Origin: Pseudomonas karstica
GTDB taxonomy: Bacteria; Pseudomonadota; Gammaproteobacteria; Pseudomonadales; Pseudomonadaceae
Direction of reading: 5' to 3'
Length of the DNA stretch: 64,000 nucleotides
NCBI RefSeq assembly: GCF_009707515.1
Contig: NZ_WLYI01000024.1
Location: 40,656 to 104,655 of the forward strand
A program made the position numbers and the translations under genes. Positions 23,538 to 31,879 of the stretch are shown piece after piece (positions within the stretch are counted from its first letter, which is position 1; each line of letters opens with the position of its first letter). A model generated the notes under the pieces. The model was not told the origin of the DNA, did not search any database, and worked only from the letters and a program-made list of their open reading frames with translations.

Positions 23538-26063
23538 TCAATAGACATCCCGGCGATAGCGACCTTGCTCGATTAACCGCTCCACCGCCTCGCTGCCCAA
23601 CACATCCACCAACACCTGATCCACCCCGGCCGCCATGCCCTGCAAGCTGCCGCAGACATAAATCGCCGCCCCCTGCGCCAACCACTTACGCAGCACCTCT
23701 GCGGATTCACGCAAGCGGTCCTGAACGTAGACTTTTTCCGCTTGGTCCCGAGAAAAAGCCAAGTCCAGCAACGCCAGGTCACCGCTGGCCAGCCAACCTT
23801 GCAGTTCGTCCTGGCAGTGGTAATCGTGGGCGATATGACGTTCCCCAAACAGCAGCCAGTTGCGTTGCTGGCCGTCGGCAATTCGCGCCTTGAGCAGGCT
23901 GCGCAATCCGGCGAGGCCGGTGCCGTTGCCCAGCAGAATCAGCGGCGCGGGCGTATCAGGCAAATGGAAGCCACTGTTGCGCCGCACGCGCAGGCTGATG
24001 CCCGAACCGATGGCGGCGTGCTCGGTCAGCCAGCCGGAACCCAGGCCGAGGCTGGCGTCGGGGTGACGCTCCTGGCGCACGATCAGTTCCAGTACACCGT
24101 CGCTGGCAATCGAGGCGATGGAGTATTCGCGCATGGCCAGAGGCACCAGCGCATTGACCAGCGCCTGGGCATGCAGGCCCACCAGATGGGCGCGATTGTC
24201 CGGGAGCTGGCGGCTGGCCAGAGCCTGTTTGAGGGTCTGTGCCAGACCGTCCAGCATCACTCCATCGCTGCCAGCAATGCCGAGGCCGGCGAGGAAGTGT
24301 TCGATGGCCCCGGGGCAATTGCGCGGTAGTACTTCTACCAAGTCCCCGGCCAGCCAGGTCTGTGGGCCTGGCGGTGTCAGCCCAAGCAGATAGACGCCAG
24401 AGCCGCTGCTGTGCGGATTGAGCAGAACGCGTTGGCTCAAGGTCCAATTTTCGTAGTGTGGGCTGGCCCACGCAGCGGTCGGTGCATGACCGGTCAGTTG
24501 ACCCAGCTGCTGTTGCCAATGCAGCAAGGCCTCGCTGTCGCCGCTGTCGACTTCAACCGGGGCAAACAACGGGTTGCCGCCCTGGTTGGTCAGCCAGAAG
24601 TGCAGGCGCCGGGCAAAACCGCAAAAGTGCTGGTACTGGCGATCACCCAGAGCCAATACCGAGTAGTTCAAGCCTTTGAGGGACAGGTCACGGCCCAATA
24701 CGCTGCGTTCGAAACCGCGTGCGCTGTCTGGTGCCTCACCGTCACCGAAAGTACTGACCACAAACAACGCATTTTTCGATTGGCGCAAGTCTTCTTCGCT
24801 GACGCTGCCCAAGGGCTGCACCTTCACCGGCAAACCTGCGGCTTGCAACTGCCCGGCGGTTTGCCAGGCCAGTTGTTCGGCAAAGCCGCTCTGGCTGGCG
24901 AACCCGATCAACCAGGCAGGAGCGTCGCTGTGGTTTTCACCCAGGCCTTTACGAGCCTCTTGGACCTGGCGCTTTTTGCGGCGACGGTCCAGGTACAACA
25001 GCCAGCCGGTGATAAAGAACAGCGGCATGCACAGCGCGGTAAGGGTGAGCATGATCCGTCCCACCAGGCCGAAGTAACTGCCGACGTGCAGTGCATAAAT
25101 GCTGGTCAGTAACTGTGCTTTCAGGCTTTTGCTGGCGTATTGATCATGGCGTTTGACCTCGCCGGTGGCCGGGTCCAGGGTGATCTGGTTCAGCGCCCGG
25201 TCATGGGGAGAGTCCTGTAATAGATAGAAAACCGTGGCCGGCTGCCCGGCGACGGCCGGCATACGGATGTTGTAGGTACTCAACGTCGGGCCGGCATTGC
25301 TGTAGATGCTGCTCCACATCGCCTCGTAGTTGGCCACGGGTGCCGGGCCTTCAGGAGGCGGACCGCGCTTGCGCATACGCTCGTTTTGCGGGGCATCCGA
25401 CAACAGTTTCCTGAGGCCCTGGTTGTACCACTCGTAAGACCACGATAAGCCGGTCAACGCCGCCAAGAGATAGAACAGCAGGCACCAGGTGCCGAATACC
25501 GAGTGCAGGTCCCAATTGAAACTGCGGCCCTTTTTGCGCCAGTCCAGGGTCAACCAGACGCGCCAACTCGCCACTTGGCGAGGCCAGCGCAGGTACAGGC
25601 CGGACAGGCAGAAGAACACCAGAATCAACGTACAGGCACCGGTGATTTGCCGGCCGGTGTCGCCCATGGCCAGGAAGCGGTGCAGTTTCAATACGAAACC
25701 GAAGAAGTCCTGGCCGAGGGCGTCGCCCATGTAGTTGCCGGTGTACGGGTCGAAGTAGCGCATCTGGCCACGCCGCTCGCCTGGCGGCGGGGTGAAGAAC
25801 ACCCGGGCGGCGCTGTCGCTTTCGCGCGTCACCCAAAGCATCGACACCACCTTGCCTTCGCGGGCCTCAAGTTTGCGCACCAGTTCGGCCGGCGGCAAAA
25901 CTCCGGCCGGACGCTGCTCTACGGTGAGCACCGTCGGGTTGAGTGCCTTGAGGATTTCATCCTGAAACGAGACTGTGGCCCCGGTAATCCCCATCAATGC
26001 CAACACTAGCCCAGCGGTAATGCCGAAGAACCAATGCAACTGGAACAGGGTTTTCTTCAACAC
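23538..26063 (-). CDS. piuB: PepSY-membrane / flavodoxin / FNR fusion reductase (PiuB-type)
   Basis: 841 residues. N-terminal part is a PepSY_TM protein with helices at about 10-35, 140-160, 190-215 and 335-360. A cytoplasmic flavodoxin-like FMN domain begins near 383 (IGFASQSGFAEQLAWQ) and a ferredoxin-NADP reductase domain follows: FAD motif REYSIASIASDG near 644, NADP motif LLGNGTGLAG near 708, and the terminal VCGSLQGMAAGVD. So electrons can go from NADPH through FAD and FMN to the membrane or periplasm, probably to reduce siderophore-bound ferric iron. It lies next to piuA and piuC as in P. aeruginosa. A terminator separates it from piuA, so it likely has its own promoter. Confidence 0.85.
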   Translation of the reverse strand: MLKKTLFQLHWFFGITAGLVLALMGITGATVSFQDEILKALNPTVLTVEQRPAGVLPPAELVRKLEAREGKVVSMLWVTRESDSAARVFFTPPPGERRGQMRYFDPYTGNYMGDALGQDFFGFVLKLHRFLAMGDTGRQITGACTLILVFFCLSGLYLRWPRQVASWRVWLTLDWRKKGRSFNWDLHSVFGTWCLLFYLLAALTGLSWSYEWYNQGLRKLLSDAPQNERMRKRGPPPEGPAPVANYEAMWSSIYSNAGPTLSTYNIRMPAVAGQPATVFYLLQDSPHDRALNQITLDPATGEVKRHDQYASKSLKAQLLTSIYALHVGSYFGLVGRIMLTLTALCMPLFFITGWLLYLDRRRKKRQVQEARKGLGENHSDAPAWLIGFASQSGFAEQLAWQTAGQLQAAGLPVKVQPLGSVSEEDLRQSKNALFVVSTFGDGEAPDSARGFERSVLGRDLSLKGLNYSVLALGDRQYQHFCGFARRLHFWLTNQGGNPLFAPVEVDSGDSEALLHWQQQLGQLTGHAPTAAWASPHYENWTLSQRVLLNPHSSGSGVYLLGLTPPGPQTWLAGDLVEVLPRNCPGAIEHFLAGLGIAGSDGVMLDGLAQTLKQALASRQLPDNRAHLVGLHAQALVNALVPLAMREYSIASIASDGVLELIVRQERHPDASLGLGSGWLTEHAAIGSGISLRVRRNSGFHLPDTPAPLILLGNGTGLAGLRSLLKARIADGQQRNWLLFGERHIAHDYHCQDELQGWLASGDLALLDLAFSRDQAEKVYVQDRLRESAEVLRKWLAQGAAIYVCGSLQGMAAGVDQVLVDVLGSEAVERLIEQGRYRRDVY

Positions 26064-26145
26064 GTCGGGCGGCCTCGTTCATCGGGATATATTCGTCACG
26101 GCACGCATTATGCCGTGGGTGTTCGAGAAACATTCTGTTTTACAC

Positions 26146-26178
26146 ACAAAAACCCCACGCATCCGGTACGTGGGGCTT
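26146..26178 (-). terminator. Terminator after piuA
   Basis: Read on the minus strand: stem AGCCCCACG/CGTGGGGTT with loop TACCGGATG, followed by TTTTTG. It lies 56 bp after the piuA stop and before piuB, separating the two. Confidence 0.75.
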
Positions 26179-26191
26179 TGTCGTTGCCCAA

Positions 26192-26227
26192 GTCCCTGTA
26201 GCCGCTGGCATCAGCGGCTACAGGGAC
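26192..26227. repeat. Collapsed REP palindrome at the 3' end of piuA
   Basis: GTCCCTGTAGCCGCTG and its inverse CAGCGGCTACAGGGAC are separated by only 4 bp. The arms are the ends of the 22805-23533 repeat unit without its interior. Confidence 0.8.
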
Positions 26228-26233
26228 CCCGCG

Positions 26234-28513
26234 TCAGAAGTGGAAGCTGGTGGTCAACAGCGCCGTACGACCGGCTGCCTGGTTGGCGAAGTGTGAGGCG
26301 TAAGCCTTGTCGTAGTAGGTCTTGTCGGTCAGGTTCTGTACGTTCAATTGCAGGTCGACGTTCTTGGTCAGCTTGTAGCTGGCCATGGCGTCGTAGCGGG
26401 TGTAGGAGGGCACGTATACGGTATTGGCCGCATCGCCGTAGACCTCATCGACATAAAACGCACCGCCGCCGATAGTCAGTTTCGGGGTCACCTCATAGGT
26501 GGTCCACAGGCTGAAGGAGTTCTTTGGTGTGTTGGGCATTTCATTGCCTTTGTTGGAGCCAGCAGTGACAGCACCTGCGCGGTTACCGTTTTTACCTGGG
26601 TCAACCAGCTCGCTTTTCAGGTAGCTGTAGCCGGCGAACACTTGCCATTTATCGGTAAGTTTGCCGCTGGCCGACAACTCCAGGCCGTCGACCCGGGATT
26701 CACCGGCGGTTTCATAGGTGTTGGAGTCCACCAGGATCCGGGCGTTTTTCTTCTCGGTGCGAAACACCGCGGCGGTCAGGGAGAGGCGGCTATGGAACAA
26801 GTCCCACTTGGTGCCCAACTCGTAGTTGACGGTTTCTTCGGGTTTCAGGTCGCTGGTGTTGATACCGGTGACGAACCCATTGGGATCAGCACCTTCACCC
26901 ACCAGGCCGCCGGCCGGGGAGGCCGAGGTCGCATAGGAGGTATAGATGCTGCCGTTTTCCAGAGGCTTCCAGACCAGGCCGGCCTGCCAGTTGAAGAACT
27001 GGCTGTCGTCCTTGACCTTGGTTCTGCCGGCTGCCGCGTTGGTGTTGGCTTCGGTGTCGAAAGTGTCGTAGCGCAGGCCGACGTTCAACAGCCATTTCGG
27101 ATCGAGCTCGATGGTGTCGAATACGTAGGCGGCGCGGCTGGTGGCCTTGGTGTTGGTGCCGTAGTAGTTGCGCGCGATGCTGCTATCCCACGCATCGCCA
27201 GGATTCGGGTTGGCGAGTGATGTGCAGCTTGGTGTGCTTCCTGGATTACAGACCTGTGCGCCGTTGGACGTGCCAAAGTCATAGCCACTGACGCGTGTTT
27301 CTTCACCGGTGAATTCCAGGCCGGTGGAGTAGGAGTGCTTGAAGCCCAGGGCCTGGAAACTGCCAAACAGATCGGTTTGGTTGGTCGTGGTGGTGGTGGT
27401 GGATACCCGTGCGTTGGCGCGGCGCCAAACAGTACCGAACTGGCTGACATTGCGTTTGCTGTCATCCGGTTGAGTAAGAATGTAATCCTGCCCGGTGCTG
27501 CCATGACGCAACGTGTTTTTCAGCGTCATGCTGTCGTTCAGGTCGTGCTCAATGGAGAACGTGGCGATATCGGCGCGGGTCTTGCGGAAGTCGCGATCTT
27601 TCAAGCCATAGAAATTATTGCTGTCGCCGCCGTCGGTCGGTTTGTCGTGAACGTGTGCTGTTGCCGTCGGCGAGCTGTAGCCATATGGAATCCCCGAGTC
27701 CGGCAGGTCATTGCTTTCCATATGGTAGTAGCTGAAGTTGACGCGGGTTGGCGTACCCAGGCCGAAGGTCAGCGATGGGGCCACGCCCCAGCGGTCGTAG
27801 TTGATGGTGTCGCGACCGGCCACGTTCTGTTCGTGGCTCATCAGGTTCAGGCGGAACGCGGCGTTGTCCAGGAACTGACGGTTGACGTCGAGTACATAAC
27901 GACGGGTCTGGTCGGAACCGTAGGTGAAGCCGCCATTGAGGAAGTCCCGCGCCTGTGGGGTCTTGCTCACCAGGTTGAGGCTGCCACCGGCCGAGCCGCG
28001 ACCGCCAAAGGAAGAGTTGGGGCCTTTGCTGACTTCGATGGACTCGATGTCGAAAATTTCCCGGCTCTGCCCGCCGGTGTCGCGCACACCGTCGAGGTAG
28101 GTGTCGCCCTGGGCGTCAAAACCGCGAATGAACGGACGGTCGCCTTGAGGGTTGCCACCTTCGCCGGCGCCGAAGGTAATGCCCGGTACGGTGCGCAAGG
28201 CGTCCTGCAACGAGGTGGCGGCTGTGTCCTTGAGGACTTGCTGCGCTACCACGGTGACCGAGCGCGGGGTATCCACCAGCGGTGCGGTGTACTTTTGCGA
28301 AGAGGCTTTTTCTACCTGGTAGGACGTTGCGTCCTGTTCTTGCCCGGTGATGCTGGTCGCACCCAGGGAAATGCTGTCGCGCTCGCCTTTTTGACTGGTG
28401 TCTTCGGCCGCTTGAGCCAGGTGGGCTGCAGAGCTGGCGCTGATGGCAACGCCGATGGCCGAAGCCAGCAAGCGAGGTGAATTGACCGGTGTTTTTATAG
28501 AAGTGCGCGACAT
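26234..28513 (-). CDS. piuA: TonB-dependent catecholate siderophore receptor (PiuA/Fiu-like)
   Basis: Outer-membrane receptor for ferric catecholates; in P. aeruginosa PiuA also imports siderophore-drug conjugates. 759 residues from ATG 28513. Signal peptide with AQA cleavage near residue 35, TonB-box-like region after it, plug domain with TPRSVTVVAQQVLKDTAATS and GFDAQGDTYLDGVRDTGGQS, then a 22-strand barrel ending in the typical aromatic C-terminus TTSFHF. An in-frame extension upstream of 28513 has no signal-peptide character and is ignored. Divergent from piuC with a Fur-box-like sequence between. Confidence 0.9.
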   Translation of the reverse strand: MSRTSIKTPVNSPRLLASAIGVAISASSAAHLAQAAEDTSQKGERDSISLGATSITGQEQDATSYQVEKASSQKYTAPLVDTPRSVTVVAQQVLKDTAATSLQDALRTVPGITFGAGEGGNPQGDRPFIRGFDAQGDTYLDGVRDTGGQSREIFDIESIEVSKGPNSSFGGRGSAGGSLNLVSKTPQARDFLNGGFTYGSDQTRRYVLDVNRQFLDNAAFRLNLMSHEQNVAGRDTINYDRWGVAPSLTFGLGTPTRVNFSYYHMESNDLPDSGIPYGYSSPTATAHVHDKPTDGGDSNNFYGLKDRDFRKTRADIATFSIEHDLNDSMTLKNTLRHGSTGQDYILTQPDDSKRNVSQFGTVWRRANARVSTTTTTTNQTDLFGSFQALGFKHSYSTGLEFTGEETRVSGYDFGTSNGAQVCNPGSTPSCTSLANPNPGDAWDSSIARNYYGTNTKATSRAAYVFDTIELDPKWLLNVGLRYDTFDTEANTNAAAGRTKVKDDSQFFNWQAGLVWKPLENGSIYTSYATSASPAGGLVGEGADPNGFVTGINTSDLKPEETVNYELGTKWDLFHSRLSLTAAVFRTEKKNARILVDSNTYETAGESRVDGLELSASGKLTDKWQVFAGYSYLKSELVDPGKNGNRAGAVTAGSNKGNEMPNTPKNSFSLWTTYEVTPKLTIGGGAFYVDEVYGDAANTVYVPSYTRYDAMASYKLTKNVDLQLNVQNLTDKTYYDKAYASHFANQAAGRTALLTTSFHF

Positions 28514-28576
28514 GACGTGTCCTTTCCCCAAGGATGTTAGGTCGCGGAATATAGGGTGAACAAGTATTTCTATCAA

Positions 28577-28600
28577 TTGCGATACATTACTATTCGCGTT
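28577..28600. promoter_or_regulatory. Fur-box-like site between piuA and piuC
   Basis: GCGATACATTACTATTCGC (28579-28597) has dyad symmetry (GCGAATA...TATCGC on the other strand) and matches about 10 of 19 Fur consensus positions by eye. Location between an iron receptor and an iron-linked hydroxylase supports Fur control of both directions. Confidence 0.5.
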
Positions 28601-28728
28601 GAATTTACATTCTTTACACTTTTTACTTACGGTTTTCACGATCTCGTTCGTCAGAAGCGCCGAACAGGGTTTTACACACCCAATAAGAATCAATACCATT
28701 GGCGTCCCTTTGCCCCAGGTATTGCCCC

Positions 28729-29409
28729 ATGTTGCTGCACATTCCCGGCTTGTTCTCTCGCGAGGAAGTGCTGCGCATCCGCGAAGCCCTGGCGCAGGCC
28801 GATTGGGCCGACGGCAAAATCACCGCGGGGCATCAATCGGCCAAGGCCAAACACAACCTGCAACTGCCGGAAGGTCATCCACTGGCCCAGGAAGTCGGTG
28901 CGGCGATGCTGGATCGGCTATGGAAAAATCCGTTGTTTATGTCAGCGGCGTTACCGCACAAAGTTTTCCCGCCGTTGCTCAACTGTTACACCGCCGGTGG
29001 CAGTTTCGACTTCCACATCGACAACGCCGTGCGCCAGCCCAAGGGTAGCCATGAGCGGGTGCGCACCGACCTTTCCGCCACGCTGTTTTTCAGCGACCCA
29101 GACGACTACGACGGCGGCGAGTTGGAAATCCAGGACACCTTCGGCGTGCAGCGGGTCAAACTGCCAGCCGGCGATATGGTGCTGTACCCCGGCTCCAGCT
29201 TGCATAAAGTCAACGCCGTGACCCGTGGCGCCCGCTACGCCGCATTTTTCTGGACCCAGAGCCTGGTGCGCGAAGACAGCCAGCGCACCTTGTTGTTTGA
29301 AATGGACGGTGCTATCCGGCAACTCACTGCGGATGTGCCCGATCACCCGGCACTGATCCAACTCACTGGCACTTATCACAACCTGTTGCGCCGTTGGGTC
29401 GAGGTTTGA
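28729..29409 (+). CDS. piuC: PKHD-type Fe(II)/2-oxoglutarate hydroxylase PiuC
   Basis: 226 residues, the normal size for the PiuC/YbiX family. Fe(II) ligands H96 and D98 (FDFHIDNAV) and H159 (SSLHKVNAV), with R169 (GARYAAFFW) placed to bind 2-oxoglutarate: the complete facial triad set. The substrate is unknown; in P. aeruginosa piuC is iron-repressed and linked to piuA and to activity of siderophore-drug conjugates. Start ATG 28729 matches the family MLLHIPGLFS. The Sel1 gene follows 2 bp after the stop. Confidence 0.92.
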   Translation: MLLHIPGLFSREEVLRIREALAQADWADGKITAGHQSAKAKHNLQLPEGHPLAQEVGAAMLDRLWKNPLFMSAALPHKVFPPLLNCYTAGGSFDFHIDNAVRQPKGSHERVRTDLSATLFFSDPDDYDGGELEIQDTFGVQRVKLPAGDMVLYPGSSLHKVNAVTRGARYAAFFWTQSLVREDSQRTLLFEMDGAIRQLTADVPDHPALIQLTGTYHNLLRRWVEV

Positions 29410-29411
29410 CT

Positions 29412-30167
29412 GTGGGCTTTCAAGTGCACCGTGAAGAAGTTCTCGACGGCGAGCAACTGCGCGCCATGCTCGACGAATCCCCGGCACGCGCCGCCCAGGC
29501 GATCCTGATGGCGGCCAAGGCGGGCCTGCTTGACGCCCAGGCGCTGCTGGGGCAAATCCTCCTGGAAGGACGCGGCATTGAACGTGATGAGGCGCTGGCG
29601 CTGCGCTGGTTCCAGATCGCGGCCCAGGGTGGTCATGTGATGGCGCGAAATATGGCCGGTCGTTGCTTTGAGCATGGTTGGGGCTGTACCGCCGACTCCG
29701 GGACGGCCGCCCGGGAATATCGCCTGGCAGCGCAAGCCGGCCTGGATTGGGGCTTGTACAACTACGCCAACCTGCAGGCGACCGGGAGGGGTGTGCCCTG
29801 CGATCAGCAGCAAGCCCTGATGTGTTATCGACAAGCGGCAGAGTTGGGTCATGCCAAATCGATGAACTTGCTGGGACGGTATCTGGAAGAAGGGCAGTTC
29901 TGCCCGCAGGATTTGGATGCGGCGGTTGAGTGGTATCGACGCTCAGCGCAAGGCGGGGATTTTCGTGGGCAGTTCAGTTACGCGGCAGTGTTGGCTGACC
30001 GAGGCCAGATCGATGCTGCGCTGGAATGGTTGCGCAAGGCACTGGCGGGCGGGAATCTAAAGTTTTTGCGGGTGGCTTACAACGCATTGTCGGCCGCCAA
30101 TGATCCGCAAATTCGGGCAATGGCTGTGGATTACCAGCGACGCTTGAAGCTACTGACTGTTCTGTAG
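29412..30167 (+). CDS. Sel1-repeat (TPR-like) protein of the piu locus
   Basis: 251 residues from GTG 29412, 2 bp after piuC. At least five Sel1-like repeats with the pattern A..LLG...LEGRG...D...AL.WF..AA..G (residues about 38-70, 74-106, 112-144, 147-182, 186-215). No signal peptide, so probably a cytoplasmic scaffold or adaptor. Its link to piuC is conserved in P. aeruginosa, where the next gene is also a Sel1 protein; its role in iron uptake is unknown. The TAG stop is inside the left end of a REPIN (CTGTAGGAGC). Confidence 0.85.
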   Translation: MGFQVHREEVLDGEQLRAMLDESPARAAQAILMAAKAGLLDAQALLGQILLEGRGIERDEALALRWFQIAAQGGHVMARNMAGRCFEHGWGCTADSGTAAREYRLAAQAGLDWGLYNYANLQATGRGVPCDQQQALMCYRQAAELGHAKSMNLLGRYLEEGQFCPQDLDAAVEWYRRSAQGGDFRGQFSYAAVLADRGQIDAALEWLRKALAGGNLKFLRVAYNALSAANDPQIRAMAVDYQRRLKLLTVL

Positions 30168-30262
30168 GAGCGAGCTTGCTCGCGAAAAACCTGAGGACCA
30201 CGCGTTCATTCAGAATGGGCGCGTTATCGTTGACGATCTTCGCGAGCAAGCTCGCTCCTACA
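30162..30262. repeat. REPIN between the Sel1 gene and speC
   Basis: CTGTAGGAGCGAGCTTGCTC at left and GCGAGCAAGCTCGCTCCTAC at right. It lies between convergent genes and its first six bases hold the stop codon of the Sel1 gene. Confidence 0.92.
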
Positions 30263-30273
30263 GGGGCAGCTAC

Positions 30274-31437
30274 TTACAGGTAGAACGACTTCAGTGGGGG
30301 GAAACCGTTGAATTCAACAGCGCTGTAGCTGGTGGTGTAGGCGCCGGTGGACAACCAGTACAAACGATCACCAATCGCCAGGTTCAGCGGCAAGCCGTAC
30401 TTGTAGTTTTCATACATGATATCGGCGCTGTCGCAGGTCGGGCCGGCGATGACCACTTCTTCCATCTCGCCTTTCTTCTCGGTCCAGATCGGGAACTTGA
30501 TGGCTTCGTCCATGGTTTCGATCAGGCCGGAGAACTTGCCCACATCCGTGTACACCCAACGCTCGACGGCGGTACGGGATTTACGCGCAACCAATACCAC
30601 TTCACTGACCAGGATCCCTGCGTTGGCGATCAACGAACGGCCCGGTTCAAGAATGATTTCCGGCAGATCGTCGCCGAAGTCTTCCTTGAGGAAGCGGATG
30701 ATTTCCTCGGCGTAGGTTTCCAGGCTGTTGGTGCGGGTGATGTAGTTGGCCGGGAAGCCGCCGCCCATGTTGATCAGCTTGAGAACGATGCCGTCTTCTT
30801 CTTTCAGGCGCTCGAAGATCACTTTGACCTTGGCGATGGCCGCGTCCCACACGCTGATGTCGCGCTGTTGCGAGCCGACATGGAACGAGATGCCGTAAGG
30901 CACCAGGCCCAGGTCGCGGGCGAGAATCAGCAGGTCCATGGCCATGTCGGTCTGGCAGCCGAATTTGCGCGACAGGGGCCAGTCGGCAGTGGTCGAGCCT
31001 TCGGTGAGGATGCGCACATAGACTTTCGAGCCCGGGGCGGCCTTGGCGATGTTGCGCAGGTCGGCTTCGGAGTCGGTGGAGAACAGACGCACGCCCTTCT
31101 CGTAGAAGTAGCGGATGTCCCTGGATTTCTTGATGGTGTTGCCGTAGCTGATACGGTCGGCGCTGACGCCACGGTCCATCACTTTGTCCAGCTCGTAGAT
31201 CGAGGCGATGTCGAAGCTCGAGCCTTTGTCTTTCAGCAGGTCGATGATTTCGACGGCCGGGTTGGCCTTGACCGCGTAATACACCTTGGCGAAATCAAAA
31301 CCGGCACGCAGGTCATCGTAGGCCTGGCTGATCATCGCGGTGTCGATCACCACGAACGGGGTTTCTTGCGTGTCGGCGAAGGCCTTCATTTTCTGGAAGG
31401 TTTCGCGCGCGTAATAGTCTTCGACCTTGATCGACAT
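30274..31437 (-). CDS. speC: Ornithine/lysine decarboxylase, alanine-racemase fold (SpeC)
   Basis: Makes putrescine (or cadaverine) by PLP-dependent decarboxylation in polyamine synthesis. 387 residues from ATG 31437. Fold III (eukaryote-like) enzyme rather than the large E. coli type: PLP lysine K57 (KVYYAVKANP), HVGSQQ near 190, the phosphate-binding NMGGGFP and EPGRSL motifs and the catalytic Cys region GPTCDSAD. The frame is open 186 bp upstream, overlapping a terminator-like hairpin, but the family begins at MSIKVEDYY. It converges with the Sel1 gene. Confidence 0.93.
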   Translation of the reverse strand: MSIKVEDYYARETFQKMKAFADTQETPFVVIDTAMISQAYDDLRAGFDFAKVYYAVKANPAVEIIDLLKDKGSSFDIASIYELDKVMDRGVSADRISYGNTIKKSRDIRYFYEKGVRLFSTDSEADLRNIAKAAPGSKVYVRILTEGSTTADWPLSRKFGCQTDMAMDLLILARDLGLVPYGISFHVGSQQRDISVWDAAIAKVKVIFERLKEEDGIVLKLINMGGGFPANYITRTNSLETYAEEIIRFLKEDFGDDLPEIILEPGRSLIANAGILVSEVVLVARKSRTAVERWVYTDVGKFSGLIETMDEAIKFPIWTEKKGEMEEVVIAGPTCDSADIMYENYKYGLPLNLAIGDRLYWLSTGAYTTSYSAVEFNGFPPLKSFYL

Positions 31438-31542
31438 GCTGGGAACTCCTAACGGCAAACTAGATTGATCAATGGGTGCAAATGAACGTCCTCCGTATCC
31501 CCACTTTGGTTCGCCTACTTCCCAAGGCATGTCGCCGAAAGC

Positions 31543-31577
31543 AAAAAAGGCCACGGGATCAAGTTTCCCTTGGCCTT
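31543..31577 (-). terminator. Intrinsic-terminator-like hairpin in the speC leader
   Basis: Minus strand: AAGGCCAAGGGA - AACTTGA - TCCCGTGGCCTT followed by TTTT, a 12-bp stem with one mismatch. It is about 105 bp before the speC start and about 300 bp after the ABC transporter operon on the same strand. It can therefore end readthrough from that operon or act as an attenuator in the speC leader. No gene is seen in 31578-31767. Confidence 0.65.
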
Positions 31578-31767
31578 GCTGTCTCGTCGTCAGTACTTGA
31601 GCCGGATGGATCGTTTCCAGCATGGACGTTCGGCGCGAACTTTAGGGCGTGAGAGGCTTGAGATCAACTAAAAATGTCGCGTTTTTGCATGCGTTCGTCG
31701 TGTGGTGCTGTGCAGCTACTTATGTAGCCGACCGGTGTGACAGATTGATGTTCCCCGGAATGTGGAA

Positions 31768-31867
31768 TGCAGGAGCGAGCTTGCTCGCGAAAAACGCCAG
31801 GGCACCGCGTACATTCAGGATGCCAGTGCTATTGTTGATGTTCTTCGCGAGCAAGCTCGCTCCTACA
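31768..31867. repeat. REPIN after the osmoprotectant transporter operon
   Basis: GCAGGAGCGAGCTTGCTCGC at left (first bases vary from GTAGGAGC) and GCGAGCAAGCTCGCTCCTAC at right. It begins 12 bp after the ATPase stop. Confidence 0.9.
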
Positions 31868-31879
31868 ATTTATATCGGG

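Noticed and set aside
22896..23893. Plus-strand ORFs running through the repeat array
   Set aside because: They are made of repeat units in frame by chance, have no initiation signals and resemble no protein.
26064..26145. Fur box for piuB
   Set aside because: The AT-rich stretches (GATATATTC, AAACATTCTG) do not give a credible 19-bp dyad match.
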